Shown here: positions 8,393 to 17,683 of the stretch, piece by piece | Position numbering within the stretch: position 1 is the first letter of the stretch | Layout of the letters: every line of letters starts with the position of its first letter | Origin: Gulosibacter hominis | GTDB taxonomy: Bacteria; Actinomycetota; Actinomycetes; Actinomycetales; Microbacteriaceae | DNA length: 64,000 bases | Direction of reading: 5' to 3' | Assembly (NCBI RefSeq): GCF_904842695.1 | Contig: NZ_CAJGWQ010000002.1 | Location: 124,001-188,000 of the forward strand | Made by a program: the position numbers and the translations under genes | Notes under the pieces: generated by a model | What the model was told of the DNA's origin: nothing | Databases searched by the model: none | The model's input: only the letters and a program-made list of their open reading frames with translations

Positions 8393-10542
8393 TGACCGGC
8401 GAGGTTGAAACTCCGCTGGCGCTGCCACTGCGGCAGGTGCTTGATGAAAAAGCCGCGAAACGACTCGAACGCGCGCTTTCGGTGCAGACCGTGGCCGAGC
8501 TACTCGCACACCTACCGCGCCGCTATGCCAAGCGTGGTGAGCGCACCCGCATTGCCGACCTGGTGGAAGACGAGTACGCCACGGTGGTGGCCACGGTCAT
8601 CAGTTGCGAATCGAACCCGATGCGTAATCGGCGCGGGTCGCTCACCAGGGCGGTGATTGGTGACGGTCACGACACGCTGCAGCTGACATTTTTTAACCAG
8701 CCGTGGCGAGCAAACGAACTCGTTCCGGGTGCCGTTGGCATGTTCAGCGGCAAAGTTGGCCGCTACGGAACGAATCTGCAGCTTACCCAGCCTGATTATC
8801 GCCTGCTGGCAGATGATGAGGATGCGGTGGCGGCGGCTGCCGATTGGGGCGCCGGCCGGCTGCTGCCGATCTATCCTGCGACCGCAAAATTGCGCACCTG
8901 GGATATTGCCGAGCAGGTGCAGTTGGTGTTGGAGCGGGTGCCGGAGTTGCCCGATCCGGTGCCCGAGCGGTTGCGTCACGAGCGCGGTGAACTGAGTTTT
9001 GATGCGGCGGTGCGGGCGATTCATCAGCCTGCGAATGAGCAGCAGGTGGTGGCAGCACAGCAGTCGCTGCGATTTACCGAAGCCCTTGAGCTGCAGACCG
9101 TAATTGCGCAGCAGCGCGCCAGCACTCGCGCACGGGTGGCCACGGCGCGAATTCGTGCGAGCGATGGCTTGACCGCTCGGTTTGATGCCGCGCTGCCCTT
9201 TGCGCTCACCGGTGATCAGCAGCGGGTGGGCGAGACGATCGCTCACGACCTGGCGGCGGATGCGCCGATGTATCGGATGCTGCAGGGCGAGGTTGGATCG
9301 GGCAAGACTCTGGTGGCGGTGCGGGCGATGCTGCAGGTGGCCGAAAGCGGTGGGCAGTCGGCGCTACTTGCCCCCACCGAGGTGCTTGCCGGGCAACATC
9401 TGCGGTCGATTCAGCACACCCTCGGCCCCGAACTCACGCGGCAGCTGGGAGTGCGGTTACTCACCGGATCGCTGGGGCGGCGTGAGCGGCAGCGCACGAT
9501 GCTCGACCTGGTTACCGGTGACGCAAAAATTGTGGTGGGTACGCACGCGCTGCTCAGCGAGGGGGTTGAGTTCGCGGATCTTGGCCTGGTGGTGGTGGAT
9601 GAGCAGCACCGCTTTGGTGTTGAACAGCGCGAGATGCTGCGCCGAAAGGGTGGCGCCGCCGATCCGCACACGCTGGTGCTCACCGCAACTCCGATCCCAC
9701 GTACGGTGGCGATGACGGTGTTCGGTGATCTTGAAGTGTCGACGCTGCGTGAGCTGCCGGCCGGGCGCGGCGAGATCGAGTCGTTTGTCGTGGCCACGAG
9801 CGAGCATCCGGGTTGGCTTGGCCGAGTGTGGCAGCGCACCGCTGAAGAAATTGGCCGAGGCCGGCAGGCCTTTGTGGTGTGCCCGGCGATTGATCCGGCT
9901 GAGGTGCGTGCTGAAGCGGGTGAGGGGCGGCCGATTGCCAATGTGGTGGAGGTGCTCGAGTATTTGCAGCGGCTGCCGGAGTTTGCCAGGATGCGGTTGG
10001 CACCTTTGCACGGTGCGATGGATGCGGCCGAAAAAGATGCGATGATGCGTGAGTTTGCAGCGGGGGATATTGACCTGCTGGTTGCCACCACCGTGATTGA
10101 GGTGGGCGTGAATGTGCCCAATGCGAGCGTCATGGTGGTGCTGGATGCCGATCGGTTTGGGGTGTCGCAGCTGCACCAGTTGCGCGGCCGCGTTGGTCGG
10201 GGCGAACACTCGGGGCTGGCGCTGCTGGTTACCGGCGCGCCGCCCGGATCGCTCGCGCGTGAGCGGCTAGACGCGGTGGCGGCAACGCTTGATGGGTTTG
10301 TGCTTGCCGAGCGTGATTTGGAGCTGCGCAGCGAGGGGGATGTGCTCGGCACCGCGCAATCGGGCGGCGCTTCTTCGCTGCGGCTGCTGCGGGTGACTCG
10401 CGATACCGACATCATTGCGGCCGCACGCGCCGAGGCTGAACGTATCGTTGCGGCCGATCCGACGCTGGCGGAGCATCCGGCGTTGCGGGATGCGGTGGCT
10501 CGATTGGGTTCGGGGGAGCGAGAACACCTGCAGATGGGGTGA
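8389..10542 (+). CDS. recG: ATP-dependent DNA helicase RecG
   Basis: The 717-residue helicase unwinds branched DNA such as stalled forks and Holliday junctions. It has the N-terminal wedge/OB region (about residues 60-160), Walker A GEVGSGKTLVA (about residue 300), the DEQHRFG box (about residue 403) where most helicases have DExH, TATPIPRT, and the C-terminal HQLRGRVGRGE motif VI. The start is placed at 8389 because this ATG overlaps the preceding stop (ATGA) and gives MMTGEVETP, while the upstream in-frame extension has no family similarity. Length is typical. Confidence 0.95.
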   Translation: MMTGEVETPLALPLRQVLDEKAAKRLERALSVQTVAELLAHLPRRYAKRGERTRIADLVEDEYATVVATVISCESNPMRNRRGSLTRAVIGDGHDTLQLTFFNQPWRANELVPGAVGMFSGKVGRYGTNLQLTQPDYRLLADDEDAVAAAADWGAGRLLPIYPATAKLRTWDIAEQVQLVLERVPELPDPVPERLRHERGELSFDAAVRAIHQPANEQQVVAAQQSLRFTEALELQTVIAQQRASTRARVATARIRASDGLTARFDAALPFALTGDQQRVGETIAHDLAADAPMYRMLQGEVGSGKTLVAVRAMLQVAESGGQSALLAPTEVLAGQHLRSIQHTLGPELTRQLGVRLLTGSLGRRERQRTMLDLVTGDAKIVVGTHALLSEGVEFADLGLVVVDEQHRFGVEQREMLRRKGGAADPHTLVLTATPIPRTVAMTVFGDLEVSTLRELPAGRGEIESFVVATSEHPGWLGRVWQRTAEEIGRGRQAFVVCPAIDPAEVRAEAGEGRPIANVVEVLEYLQRLPEFARMRLAPLHGAMDAAEKDAMMREFAAGDIDLLVATTVIEVGVNVPNASVMVVLDADRFGVSQLHQLRGRVGRGEHSGLALLVTGAPPGSLARERLDAVAATLDGFVLAERDLELRSEGDVLGTAQSGGASSLRLLRVTRDTDIIAAARAEAERIVAADPTLAEHPALRDAVARLGSGEREHLQMG

Positions 10543-10608
10543 CCGGCGATGGATCGGTGAGATGATGGAGCAATGGCCTGATCTTGCTGCCGGTTCGTTG
10601 GAGGGAAA

Positions 10609-10645
10609 TTGCCCGTATCTACTACATGTAGTAGAGTTACTCGCA
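10609..10645 (+). promoter_or_regulatory. Copper operon promoter with 16-bp perfect palindrome (putative repressor site)
   Basis: CTACTACATGTAGTAG at 10619-10634 is a perfect palindrome. It lies between a possible -35 (TTGCCC, 10609-10614) and overlaps a possible -10 (TAGAGT, 10632-10637) at a 17-base spacing. The copC ATG at 10645 would then lie at the expected transcription start, and no Shine-Dalgarno precedes it, so the mRNA may be leaderless. The palindrome resembles sites of the BlaI/CopY repressor family, whose core is TACA-N2-TGTA, but here the halves abut with no spacer. No such regulator is encoded in the window. Confidence 0.6.
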
Positions 10646-11283
10646 TGCTGTTGGAGCGATGGGATCATGCTGCAACGCGTGTCTCCCGCGCGATCGCCGC
10701 AGTGATCGCCACCGTCATGCTCACAATCGCATTCGCAATCACCGCGGCCCCGCCCGCATCCGCCCACGACTGGCTCATCCACTCAGATCCGGCCGACGGT
10801 GTCTCACTCGACGCTGCACCGGAGCAAATAACGATGTCGTTTTCGGGGAACATCCTCGAACTAGGCACCGAGCTGGCACTACTTGACGCTGAAACCGGTG
10901 AGTACCTCGAGCTGCCGGAGCAGCCGAGTGTTGCTGAAGGTACTGTCACGCAGCCACTGGTGCCGCTTGATCAGGGTGCGTACGTGCTGAACTGGCGCGT
11001 GGTCTCGGAAGACGGGCACCCCGTATCCGGTGCAATCCATTTCGCCATCGGCACTGAGGTCATCACCGAGGTGCCGCGGGCCGCTGCCACCGGGGACGAA
11101 ATGGAGTCGAACGCCGGGCCCATGATGGGTCTGCTGATCGGCGCCGGAATCGTAGTGGCGGCGATTGTGGTGTTTGTGATCGTGCGGGCCTCGCGCCACA
11201 GCAAAACGGCCGATGACACCGCTTCGGCCGATTCGGTGACCATCGCTCAAACGAGTGAAACCAATGAGGAGCAATCCAAATGA
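10645..11283 (+). CDS. copC: CopC-domain copper-binding protein with C-terminal membrane anchor
   Basis: This 212-residue protein has a Sec signal peptide predicted to be cut after ASA, leaving His as the first mature residue (HDWLIHSDPADG). That N-terminal His with the HxxxxSxPxxG motif is the Cu(II)-binding brace of CopC proteins. A beta-sandwich domain runs to about residue 140, and a single membrane helix (about residues 155-178) anchors the protein, as in the actinobacterial CopC/YcnJ-type proteins. The ATG at 10645 is preferred over an upstream GTG at 10609 because it sits just before the signal peptide. Its stop overlaps the next start (ATGA). Confidence 0.9.
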   Translation: MLLERWDHAATRVSRAIAAVIATVMLTIAFAITAAPPASAHDWLIHSDPADGVSLDAAPEQITMSFSGNILELGTELALLDAETGEYLELPEQPSVAEGTVTQPLVPLDQGAYVLNWRVVSEDGHPVSGAIHFAIGTEVITEVPRAAATGDEMESNAGPMMGLLIGAGIVVAAIVVFVIVRASRHSKTADDTASADSVTIAQTSETNEEQSK

Positions 11284-11975
11284 AACTGCCTGTGCGTGCA
11301 ACCCGTGCATTCGCTATCTCGGCCGCAATCGTCGCATCCCTCGCCCTCACCGGCTGTGGTGCCCAGGGTGCTGAGCCCGAGAACTCGGCCGCAGCCGCCG
11401 ATGTGGTTGAAGCGGGCCCCATCAGCGTGACCGATCCCTGGATCAAGGCCGTCGACATCGACAAGAACGACCACGGGATGACCGGTGCCTTCGGCACGAT
11501 TAAGAACAACACCGACGCCGAGGTCAACATTGTCGGTGCCAAGGCAGAAGTTGCCGGCATGGTCGAACTGCACGAAACCATCGTCGAGGCTGATGGCTCG
11601 AGCATGATGCAGGAGACCGAGGGCGGTTTTAAGATTCCCGCTGGTGGCACCCTCGAACTCAAGCCCGGCGACAACCACATCATGCTGATGCACCTGCAGA
11701 AGTCGCTCATGCCCGGCGATGAGGTGAAGATCACCATTGAATTTGCTGACGACACCACCGCCGATATCACCTTCGAAGTGAAGGAGTACACCGGTGGTAA
11801 GGAGACCTACGCACCCGACGGGTCGATGGGGAACAACCCGCACGGCGGTATGGACCACAGCGGACACGGTGACCACGGTGACATGGACCACGGTGACCAC
11901 GGCGACGATGCCGACCAAGAGGGCGGAATCAACCACGACGGTCACGACGAAATGGGTGAGGAGACTGGTCACTAA
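11280..11975 (+). CDS. PCu(A)C-type copper chaperone lipoprotein with histidine-rich tail
   Basis: The 231-residue lipoprotein (lipobox LTGC, Cys at about residue 24) carries the copper chaperone PCu(A)C domain (DUF461). The Cu(I) ligands are visible as VELHETI, followed by MMQE, and NHIMLMHL near residue 138. These proteins deliver Cu(I) to cytochrome c oxidase CuA sites or to other cuproenzymes outside the membrane. About 60 C-terminal residues form an unusual His/Asp/Gly tail with repeats such as DHSGHGDHGDMDHGDHGDD, a likely extra metal-holding region. It is translationally coupled to copC, and the peroxidase GTG follows directly after its TAA. Confidence 0.92.
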   Translation: MKLPVRATRAFAISAAIVASLALTGCGAQGAEPENSAAAADVVEAGPISVTDPWIKAVDIDKNDHGMTGAFGTIKNNTDAEVNIVGAKAEVAGMVELHETIVEADGSSMMQETEGGFKIPAGGTLELKPGDNHIMLMHLQKSLMPGDEVKITIEFADDTTADITFEVKEYTGGKETYAPDGSMGNNPHGGMDHSGHGDHGDMDHGDHGDDADQEGGINHDGHDEMGEETGH

Positions 11976-13226
11976 GTGACTAAACGGCAGAGAACGGATG
12001 CGGCCGCGCAGCAGAACTCGGGAGTTCGCCGACGCGATGTGCTCGTGGGCGCCGCCGGTATCGGCGTCGGTGCGGTAGCCACGCTCGGCGCGGCTGCCGC
12101 AGTGCAGGCGGCAACCGCCGAGCCTGCGGAATTCGGGCGCTCTCGCACGAGCACCGCGGGCAGGCATCAAGCCGGCCTCGACCGGCCCCGCGCGCACGGA
12201 GTGTTCATCGGCGTTGATTTGGCACCCGAGGTTGGCCGCGACCGCATCCGCTCCCTGCTGAAAATTCTCAGCGACGACGCCTATCGATTGATGGCGGGCA
12301 ACCCGCCGGTGGGCGATCAAGAACCCTCAATGGCAGAGGCGCCCGCCAACCTCGCCATCACCTTTGGTTTTGGTCCGGGACTGGTTGATCGCGTTGCGCC
12401 CGACCGCAAACCCGAGTGGCTGGCGCCGTTGCCAAAATTTTCGATCGACCGGCTCGAAGACCGCTGGAGCCACGGCGACCTGCTGATCCTGGTGGCGGGC
12501 GACGACCCCCTCACCGTGGCGCACGCCCAGCGCATGATGCTGAAAGACGTGCGCGCCTATTCGACCATTCGCTGGCAACAAACCGGCTTCCGCAACGCGC
12601 ACCAAAGCCTGCCGGAAGGAACCACCCAGCGAAACCTGTTTGGGCAGCTCGACGGCACCGTGAATGCTGCCGCCGACACCGACGAATATGACCGCCTGGT
12701 GTGGATCAATGACCAGACCGGGCCGAAATGGCTCGTGGGCGGCACCAGCTTCGTGTTGCGTCGCATCCATATGAATTTGGAAACCTGGGATGAGGTTGAT
12801 CTGCCGGGCCGCGAAGCATCCATTGGTCGCCGCCTCGACACTGGCGCACCACTTACCGGTGTCAACGAACACGATGAGCCCGACTTCAACGCCCGCACCT
12901 CGGTGGGATTCACGGTGATTAACCCCATGAGTCACGTTCGCCGGGCGCGTCCAGACGACCCGAATATTCGGATCGTGCGCCACACCTACAACTACGATCA
13001 CCCCGTCTCGGGCGTCGGTGGTATGGGTGCCGAGGTGTCCGACTCCGGGCTGCTGTTCGGTTCGCTGCAGGCCGACCCGCTCAAACAATTTGTGCCGATT
13101 CAGCAGCGCCTCGACGAGGGTGACCTGCTGAACACCTGGACGGTGCCGGTGGGTTCGGCCGTGTTTGCCATTCCGCCAGCAGCTTCGGCTGGAGGATTCA
13201 TTGGCGACACGCTCTTTGAAGCGTAA
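11976..13226 (+). CDS. Tat-exported Dyp-type peroxidase
   Basis: The 416-residue heme peroxidase has a twin-arginine signal ([13 protein letters not shown], about residues 19-31), so it is exported folded. The Dyp GxxDG motif appears as GQLDGTVN (about residue 224), and SHVRRARP carries the likely proximal heme His; an Arg lies in RIVRHTYNY. It is related to EfeB and to Streptomyces DtpA, a Dyp peroxidase encoded with CopC- and ECuC-like proteins and linked to extracytoplasmic copper trafficking. Here the same trio is adjacent, which supports a copper role over iron extraction. The GTG start touches the previous TAA; weak Shine-Dalgarno. Confidence 0.92.
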   Translation: MTKRQRTDAAAQQNSGVRRRDVLVGAAGIGVGAVATLGAAAAVQAATAEPAEFGRSRTSTAGRHQAGLDRPRAHGVFIGVDLAPEVGRDRIRSLLKILSDDAYRLMAGNPPVGDQEPSMAEAPANLAITFGFGPGLVDRVAPDRKPEWLAPLPKFSIDRLEDRWSHGDLLILVAGDDPLTVAHAQRMMLKDVRAYSTIRWQQTGFRNAHQSLPEGTTQRNLFGQLDGTVNAAADTDEYDRLVWINDQTGPKWLVGGTSFVLRRIHMNLETWDEVDLPGREASIGRRLDTGAPLTGVNEHDEPDFNARTSVGFTVINPMSHVRRARPDDPNIRIVRHTYNYDHPVSGVGGMGAEVSDSGLLFGSLQADPLKQFVPIQQRLDEGDLLNTWTVPVGSAVFAIPPAASAGGFIGDTLFEA

Positions 13227-13291
13227 AAATAGTTGTGGCTGACCAACTACATCCTGGTGATACTCGGGAAATCACAAATAGCATGGCAGCC

Positions 13292-13792
13292 ATGAGCAAA
13301 ATCGCTGTCGTACCCGGATCCTTCGATCCGATCACTCTGGGGCATCTGGACGTCATCATGCGCGCCGCAAACGTCTTTGACGAGGTGCATGTGCTGGTGG
13401 TACACAACCCCGACAAATCGGCGATGTTGCCAATTGCCCGCCGCGTCGACCTCATCGAGCGCGTGATCGCGATGGGTGTGCCGCGCGACAATGTCATCGT
13501 GCGCTCGTGGAGCATGGGGTTGTTGGTCGACTACTGCACCGATGTGGGCGCCAATGTCATCGTGAAGGGGATCCGTTCGGCCGCCGATGTCGATTATGAG
13601 ACGCCGATGGCGATCGTAAACCGGCACCTCGGCCGCATTGAGACCATGTTCATGATGCCCAACCCGCAGCACGCCCACGTATCGAGTTCGCTGGTGCGCC
13701 AGGTCGCCGGCCTCGGCGGCGATGTCTCGCCATATGTGCCGCCGGTGGTGGCCGAGTTTTTGCAGGGCGAGAGCGATCCGAACGCCGCCTAG
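13292..13792 (+). CDS. coaD: Phosphopantetheine adenylyltransferase
   Basis: This 166-residue nucleotidyltransferase makes dephospho-CoA from 4'-phosphopantetheine and ATP, the fourth step of coenzyme A synthesis. The N-terminus [20 protein letters not shown] has the family PGSFDP and the TxGH nucleotide-binding motif, and [10 protein letters not shown] near residue 128 is the second ATP-binding motif. I choose the ATG at 13292 (MSKIAVV) because family members start there; in-frame ATGs at 13283 and an upstream start at 13235 would only add non-conserved residues. It belongs to the conserved coaD-DUF177-rpmF-rnc-mutM series. Confidence 0.95.
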   Translation: MSKIAVVPGSFDPITLGHLDVIMRAANVFDEVHVLVVHNPDKSAMLPIARRVDLIERVIAMGVPRDNVIVRSWSMGLLVDYCTDVGANVIVKGIRSAADVDYETPMAIVNRHLGRIETMFMMPNPQHAHVSSSLVRQVAGLGGDVSPYVPPVVAEFLQGESDPNAA

Positions 13793-13829
13793 TCGATCGG
13801 CGCGCGCCGCCGCTGCGTAGACTTGGGGC

Positions 13830-14369
13830 ATGGCAACCTCTCCTTATGTTGTAAATGTGGCCACGCTGCTTGGCCGCCCCGGAGCCATGGAAGAGCTCAC
13901 CCTCGAATTCGCGGTGCCCGAACGCATCGGTGAGGGGATGCTCTACCTTGATGCCGGCACGCAGCTGACGATCGAACTGCGCATTGAGATCCTCGTCGAC
14001 GGCGTGCTCGCAACCGCCCAGTGCACCAGCACGCTCGTGGGGGAGTGCAGTCGCTGCCTGCAGCCGCTCAAACAAGAGTGGAGCGGACAGATCACTGAAC
14101 TTTTCGGGCTTGATGAACAGGATGAATCCCTCGACTATTTCGTGCGCAATGACGAAATTGATCTCGAGGGTCCGCTGCGCGACACACTCGTGCTCGAACT
14201 TCCCTTCCAGCCGCTGTGTAAAGAAGACTGTCTCGGGCTCAGCCCCAATGACGGCACGCCGCTGGTTGAACCGCTGCCAGAGGTCGAAGCAGAGGTGGAT
14301 CCGCGCTGGGCAAAGCTGCAGGAGCTGCTCGGATCGGATGCGCTCGCGGACGATAGTCGCGAAAAATAG
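13830..14369 (+). CDS. YceD/DUF177 family protein
   Basis: This 179-residue protein belongs to the DUF177 (YceD) family, which is almost always encoded directly before rpmF. It shows the conserved GECSRCLQPL segment and a second pair of cysteines in QPLCKEDCLGLSP, which may bind a metal. YceD has been connected to 23S rRNA accumulation and ribosome assembly in other bacteria. The 235 bases to rpmF probably hold a separate leader or promoter, because no terminator is obvious. Confidence 0.9.
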   Translation: MATSPYVVNVATLLGRPGAMEELTLEFAVPERIGEGMLYLDAGTQLTIELRIEILVDGVLATAQCTSTLVGECSRCLQPLKQEWSGQITELFGLDEQDESLDYFVRNDEIDLEGPLRDTLVLELPFQPLCKEDCLGLSPNDGTPLVEPLPEVEAEVDPRWAKLQELLGSDALADDSREK

Positions 14370-14604
14370 CTCGCGGCCGCAAACCCGGGTCGCGCGCGAC
14401 GAGGTTCTCGCGTAAGATTGAGGGCTGTGCCGGGCGCAAATGTGTTGAAGGTGCGATTGGGATTATCGATCCGCTGATCCGCATCCGGCCGAGCGCGTGC
14501 GAAAACGCACCGCGCCGCCGCAGCCCACACCTGGACGGCGAAGTCAGATAGCCGCCAGCAGACAGACTCGGTAGTGACCGAAAATTTAGAACAGGAATCA
14601 AACA

Positions 14605-14808
14605 ATGCCAGTGCCCAAGCGCAAGCTCAGCCGCTCAAACACCCGCTCGCGTCGTTCGCAGTGGAAGGCAACCGCCCCGACCCTCGTGAAGACCGTCGAA
14701 AACGGCAAGGTGACCTACAGCCTTCCGCACCGCGCCAAGCTCGTTGAGGACGCCGCCGGCAACCCCTCGCACTACGAGTACAAGGGCCGCAAGATCGCGG
14801 ACGCCTAA
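14605..14808 (+). CDS. rpmF: 50S ribosomal protein L32
   Basis: The 67-residue protein has the L32 start [20 protein letters not shown] and a C-terminal YEYKGRKI. It lacks any CxxC zinc motif, so it is the zinc-independent (C-minus) form common in actinobacteria. An AACAGGAAT stretch lies upstream as ribosome-binding site. The rnc GTG begins three bases after the TAA, so the two are likely co-transcribed. Confidence 0.96.
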   Translation: MPVPKRKLSRSNTRSRRSQWKATAPTLVKTVENGKVTYSLPHRAKLVEDAAGNPSHYEYKGRKIADA

Positions 14809-14811
14809 TCG

Positions 14812-15549
14812 GTGGTGAAACACTCAGTAACTCCCGACCCCGAGGTGGCCCCGTCAGCAAAACTGGCGGAGGCACTCGGGGTCGAGTTCATTCCCGAACT
14901 GCTGCAACAGGCGCTCACGCACTCGTCATACGGCTACGAGCACGGGGTGGCTGATTACGAGCGGCTCGAGTTTTTGGGTGATGCGGTGCTGAGCCTGGCA
15001 GTGGCTGCCATGCTTTATCGCGCCCACCCAGAGCTTTCAGAGGGTGACCTGTCGCGCCGTCACCACGCGCTGGTGTCGGCCGTCTCGCTCGCCGAGATTG
15101 CTCGCGGGCTCGACCTGGGCGACTATTTGTACCTCGGTAAGAGTGAGCGAATCACCGGTGGTCGGGATAAAGATTCAATTCTGGCCGACGCCGTGGAAGC
15201 GATTATTGGTGCCGCGTATCTTTCATGCGGTCACGAAGTGGCGGATGCGCTGGTGCTGCGGCTGGTGGAGCCGCTTAAAGATGATGCCAACCGTTTTGGC
15301 GCGGCAATTGACCCAAAAACGGCGCTCGAAGAGGCGCTTGCCGAGCGCGGTGGCGGTACACAGCATTTCACGGTGACCGGCACCGGCCCCGACCACAATC
15401 GGGTGTTCACCGCGCGGCTGGAAGTGCGCCGTGGTGACACCGTGGTGTTGCGCACCACCGGTGTGGCCACGACCAAGAAGCAGGCCGAATTGGCCGCGGC
15501 ACTTGACGCCTGGCACGAGGTGACCGGAACCGAGCGCCGCAAGCGGTAG
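14812..15549 (+). CDS. rnc: Ribonuclease III
   Basis: The 245-residue endonuclease cleaves double-stranded RNA in rRNA and mRNA processing. The signature ERLEFLGDAVLSLAV (about residues 45-59) holds the catalytic acidic residues, the second acidic cluster is DKDSILADAVEAIIGA, and a double-stranded RNA-binding domain fills residues 160-240 (DPKTALEEAL to TTKKQAELAAAL). GTG at 14812 is used as start; the next GTG at 14815 is equally possible. It lies between rpmF and mutM, with 5 bases to mutM. Confidence 0.95.
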   Translation: MVKHSVTPDPEVAPSAKLAEALGVEFIPELLQQALTHSSYGYEHGVADYERLEFLGDAVLSLAVAAMLYRAHPELSEGDLSRRHHALVSAVSLAEIARGLDLGDYLYLGKSERITGGRDKDSILADAVEAIIGAAYLSCGHEVADALVLRLVEPLKDDANRFGAAIDPKTALEEALAERGGGTQHFTVTGTGPDHNRVFTARLEVRRGDTVVLRTTGVATTKKQAELAAALDAWHEVTGTERRKR

Positions 15550-15554
15550 CCGGT

Positions 15555-16418
15555 ATGCCCGAGCTTCCCGAAGTTGAGGTGGTGCGGCGCGGCCTTGAGC
15601 GCTTTGTGACCGACTCCACGGTGACCGCCGTCGAGGTGCTCGACGAGCGGGCGCTGAAACGGCATCGCGGCGATGCACTCGATTTTGTTGACGGCCTTGA
15701 GCGGCAGGTCTTGCTGGCCCCGCAGCGGCGCGGCAAATTTTTATGGCTGCCGCTGGCGGATGCCGATGCGCCCACTCGCGTGCTGATGACACATCTGGGA
15801 ATGAGTGGGCAGCTGCTGATTCAACCGGTTGGCGCCACCGACGAACGGCAGCTGTGCATCCGATTGCGGCTGGTGACGCCGGCCGGCGACGAACACGAAC
15901 TGCGATTTGTTGACCAGCGCCGGTTCGGGTCGCTGGCAATCGACTCGCTGACAGCATCCGGTACACCATCGCAGGTGGCGCATATTGCCCGCGATCCGCT
16001 CGATCCCGAGTTCGATGCCGCCGCGACAGCCGCCCGCTTGCGGCGCGGGCGCCGCGCGATCAAGGCGGTGCTGCTGGATCAGTCGGTGGTGTCGGGCGTC
16101 GGCAATATTTATGCCGATGAGGCGCTGTGGGCGGCGCGCCTGCACTGGGCGCAGCCGGCGAATACGGTTTCGACACGCAAAGCGGGGGAGCTGCTGCGCG
16201 AAGTGCGCGCAGTGTTTGAGCGGGCGCTTGTCGAGGGCGGCACCTCGTTTGATTCGCTCTACGTGAACGTCAACGGCGAATCAGGGTATTTCAGCCGCAG
16301 CCTGCACGCCTATGGTCGAGCCGGTGAGCCCTGTGATCGCTGCGGACGGTTGCTGCTGCGCGAGTCGTTTGCGAACCGGTCATCGTTCCGCTGCCCGCGC
16401 TGTCAGCGTCTGCGCTGA
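15555..16418 (+). CDS. mutM: Formamidopyrimidine-DNA glycosylase
   Basis: The 287-residue base-excision repair enzyme removes oxidised purines such as 8-oxoguanine and nicks the abasic site. After loss of Met, the N-terminus is PELPEVEVVRRGL, with catalytic Pro1 and Glu2. The helix-two-turn-helix region includes VSGVGNIYADEAL, and the C-terminus is a four-Cys zinc finger (CDRC and CPRC) typical of Fpg. Length and order after rnc are standard. Confidence 0.96.
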   Translation: MPELPEVEVVRRGLERFVTDSTVTAVEVLDERALKRHRGDALDFVDGLERQVLLAPQRRGKFLWLPLADADAPTRVLMTHLGMSGQLLIQPVGATDERQLCIRLRLVTPAGDEHELRFVDQRRFGSLAIDSLTASGTPSQVAHIARDPLDPEFDAAATAARLRRGRRAIKAVLLDQSVVSGVGNIYADEALWAARLHWAQPANTVSTRKAGELLREVRAVFERALVEGGTSFDSLYVNVNGESGYFSRSLHAYGRAGEPCDRCGRLLLRESFANRSSFRCPRCQRLR

Positions 16419-16516
16419 TCGAGTAGCACAGTGCATATTTTGCTGGCTATCGGCTGCGGGATGCACGCGGCTAGTCCTACTGCATGATGCAATTCGGGTT
16501 GCGGCTCACTACGCTC

Positions 16517-16861
16517 ATGAATATGCGAACGCAAGCGAATGTGGGTCGACGGCTGCTAGGCGCCGCAGCCGTCGCCGCGTTTGCAACGGCAGTGCTGTCT
16601 GGATGCGTGCTCGCACCCGTGGTTTCGACCGTTCTTGAACCCGAAGACAACCCCGCGGGCTCCGCACAGCACAACAGCACCCCCGCGATGGACGGAGCGC
16701 GAGACCCACGCCCCAGTGTGAAGGCCGAACTCGACCAGCCCGATCGGGCCGGCGCCCCCGACGGTGCGTCAGATGATGCGGCGCGCGATGACGACTCGGC
16801 GCGGTCGCGCGAAAACTCCATTTTTGGCCCGCCGCGCTCAAGCCCCCGGCACCACGGGTGA
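16517..16861 (+). CDS. Small hypothetical lipoprotein
   Basis: This short reading frame encodes about 114 residues. It has a positively charged start, a hydrophobic segment and a lipobox LSGC (Cys at about residue 37 from the ATG used), which predicts a lipid-anchored secreted protein. The mature part is Asp/Pro/Arg-rich and low in complexity, without a recognised domain. An upstream start at 16484 is possible but adds only non-signal-like residues. It follows mutM by about 100 bases and is convergent with the FetB gene. I do not recognise it. Confidence 0.5.
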   Translation: MNMRTQANVGRRLLGAAAVAAFATAVLSGCVLAPVVSTVLEPEDNPAGSAQHNSTPAMDGARDPRPSVKAELDQPDRAGAPDGASDDAARDDDSARSRENSIFGPPRSSPRHHG

Positions 16862-16918
16862 CCGTGCGGATCGAACTGCCGCACGAGAGTTGATCCCAGC
16901 TGCTCCCGCCGAAATCGC

Positions 16919-17683
16919 CTAAGCGGCGCTTTGCTCGGGTACCGGTAGCTGCTGTGGCGAGCCGAGCTGCTCGGTGACGAGCGCCGCGGTGATGGCGCTC
17001 GAAAGCATGATGGTGGAAAGCACGACGATCTGAAACAGGCCCGCCTCAACCGGGCTCGCACCCGCGAACACGGCGCCGGTAAAGGCTCCGGGCAACACCA
17101 CCAGTCCGGTTGTTTTTGACTGGTCAATATTTGGCGTTGTCGCCAGCCGAACAGCTTCGGCACGAAAACGGGCCGTGGCAAAGCGCATGGTTGCGCCAAG
17201 CGCCAACCAACCGAAAATTTCATCCCGATGATCAACCAACTGTTCGCGCATCCGTTTTGCCGACAGTGTGGCAACGCTCATCGAGTTGCCGATTACGATG
17301 CCGCCGATTGCCAGCAAATACTGGGCGCCGAACTCCACCGCGCCGGTAGCGAACGCAACGAGCACTCCGACGGTGGCTCCGCTGAGTATTGACAGCAGCA
17401 CCGCTCGTAGCACGGTGCGGTCGAACCCGATACTGCGGGTAGAGGTGAGCGCGGCCACCACCAGCATCACAACAAGCCACAGCAGCACCCACCACACGCT
17501 CGTGATCATGAACTGCAAAATGACCACGAGTGCCGCCAGCTGGACGGCCGCGCGCAAAATCGCGGTGAGCGGAGCGAAGCCGTGCCGTGACCGGGCCTGC
17601 CACAGCAGCCAGGTCGCTACGGCGGCCATCAGGATGCAGACCGCGACGATGCGGGTGATATTGAGCCAGTCGGTCAACGCCAT
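16919..17683 (-). CDS. fetB: FetB/UPF0014-family membrane protein (iron export or metal permease)
   Basis: The 254-residue protein has about seven hydrophobic segments and the conserved GGIVIGNSMSVATLSAKRM and VVLPGAFTGAVFAGASPVEAGLFQIVVL motifs of the UPF0014 family. In E. coli, FetA (ATPase) and FetB form an iron exporter that helps oxidative-stress tolerance. No ATPase partner lies next to this gene, so it is an orphan here. I use the ATG at 17683 (MALTDWLN); the upstream extension to 17797 lacks membrane or family character. It stands between mutM and smc, where related genomes usually have nothing. Confidence 0.82.
   Translation of the reverse strand: MALTDWLNITRIVAVCILMAAVATWLLWQARSRHGFAPLTAILRAAVQLAALVVILQFMITSVWWVLLWLVVMLVVAALTSTRSIGFDRTVLRAVLLSILSGATVGVLVAFATGAVEFGAQYLLAIGGIVIGNSMSVATLSAKRMREQLVDHRDEIFGWLALGATMRFATARFRAEAVRLATTPNIDQSKTTGLVVLPGAFTGAVFAGASPVEAGLFQIVVLSTIMLSSAITAALVTEQLGSPQQLPVPEQSAA

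Noticed and set aside
13235-13291. Longer start for coaD
   Set aside because: The extra 19 residues precede the conserved [11 protein letters not shown] start and have no counterpart in the family.
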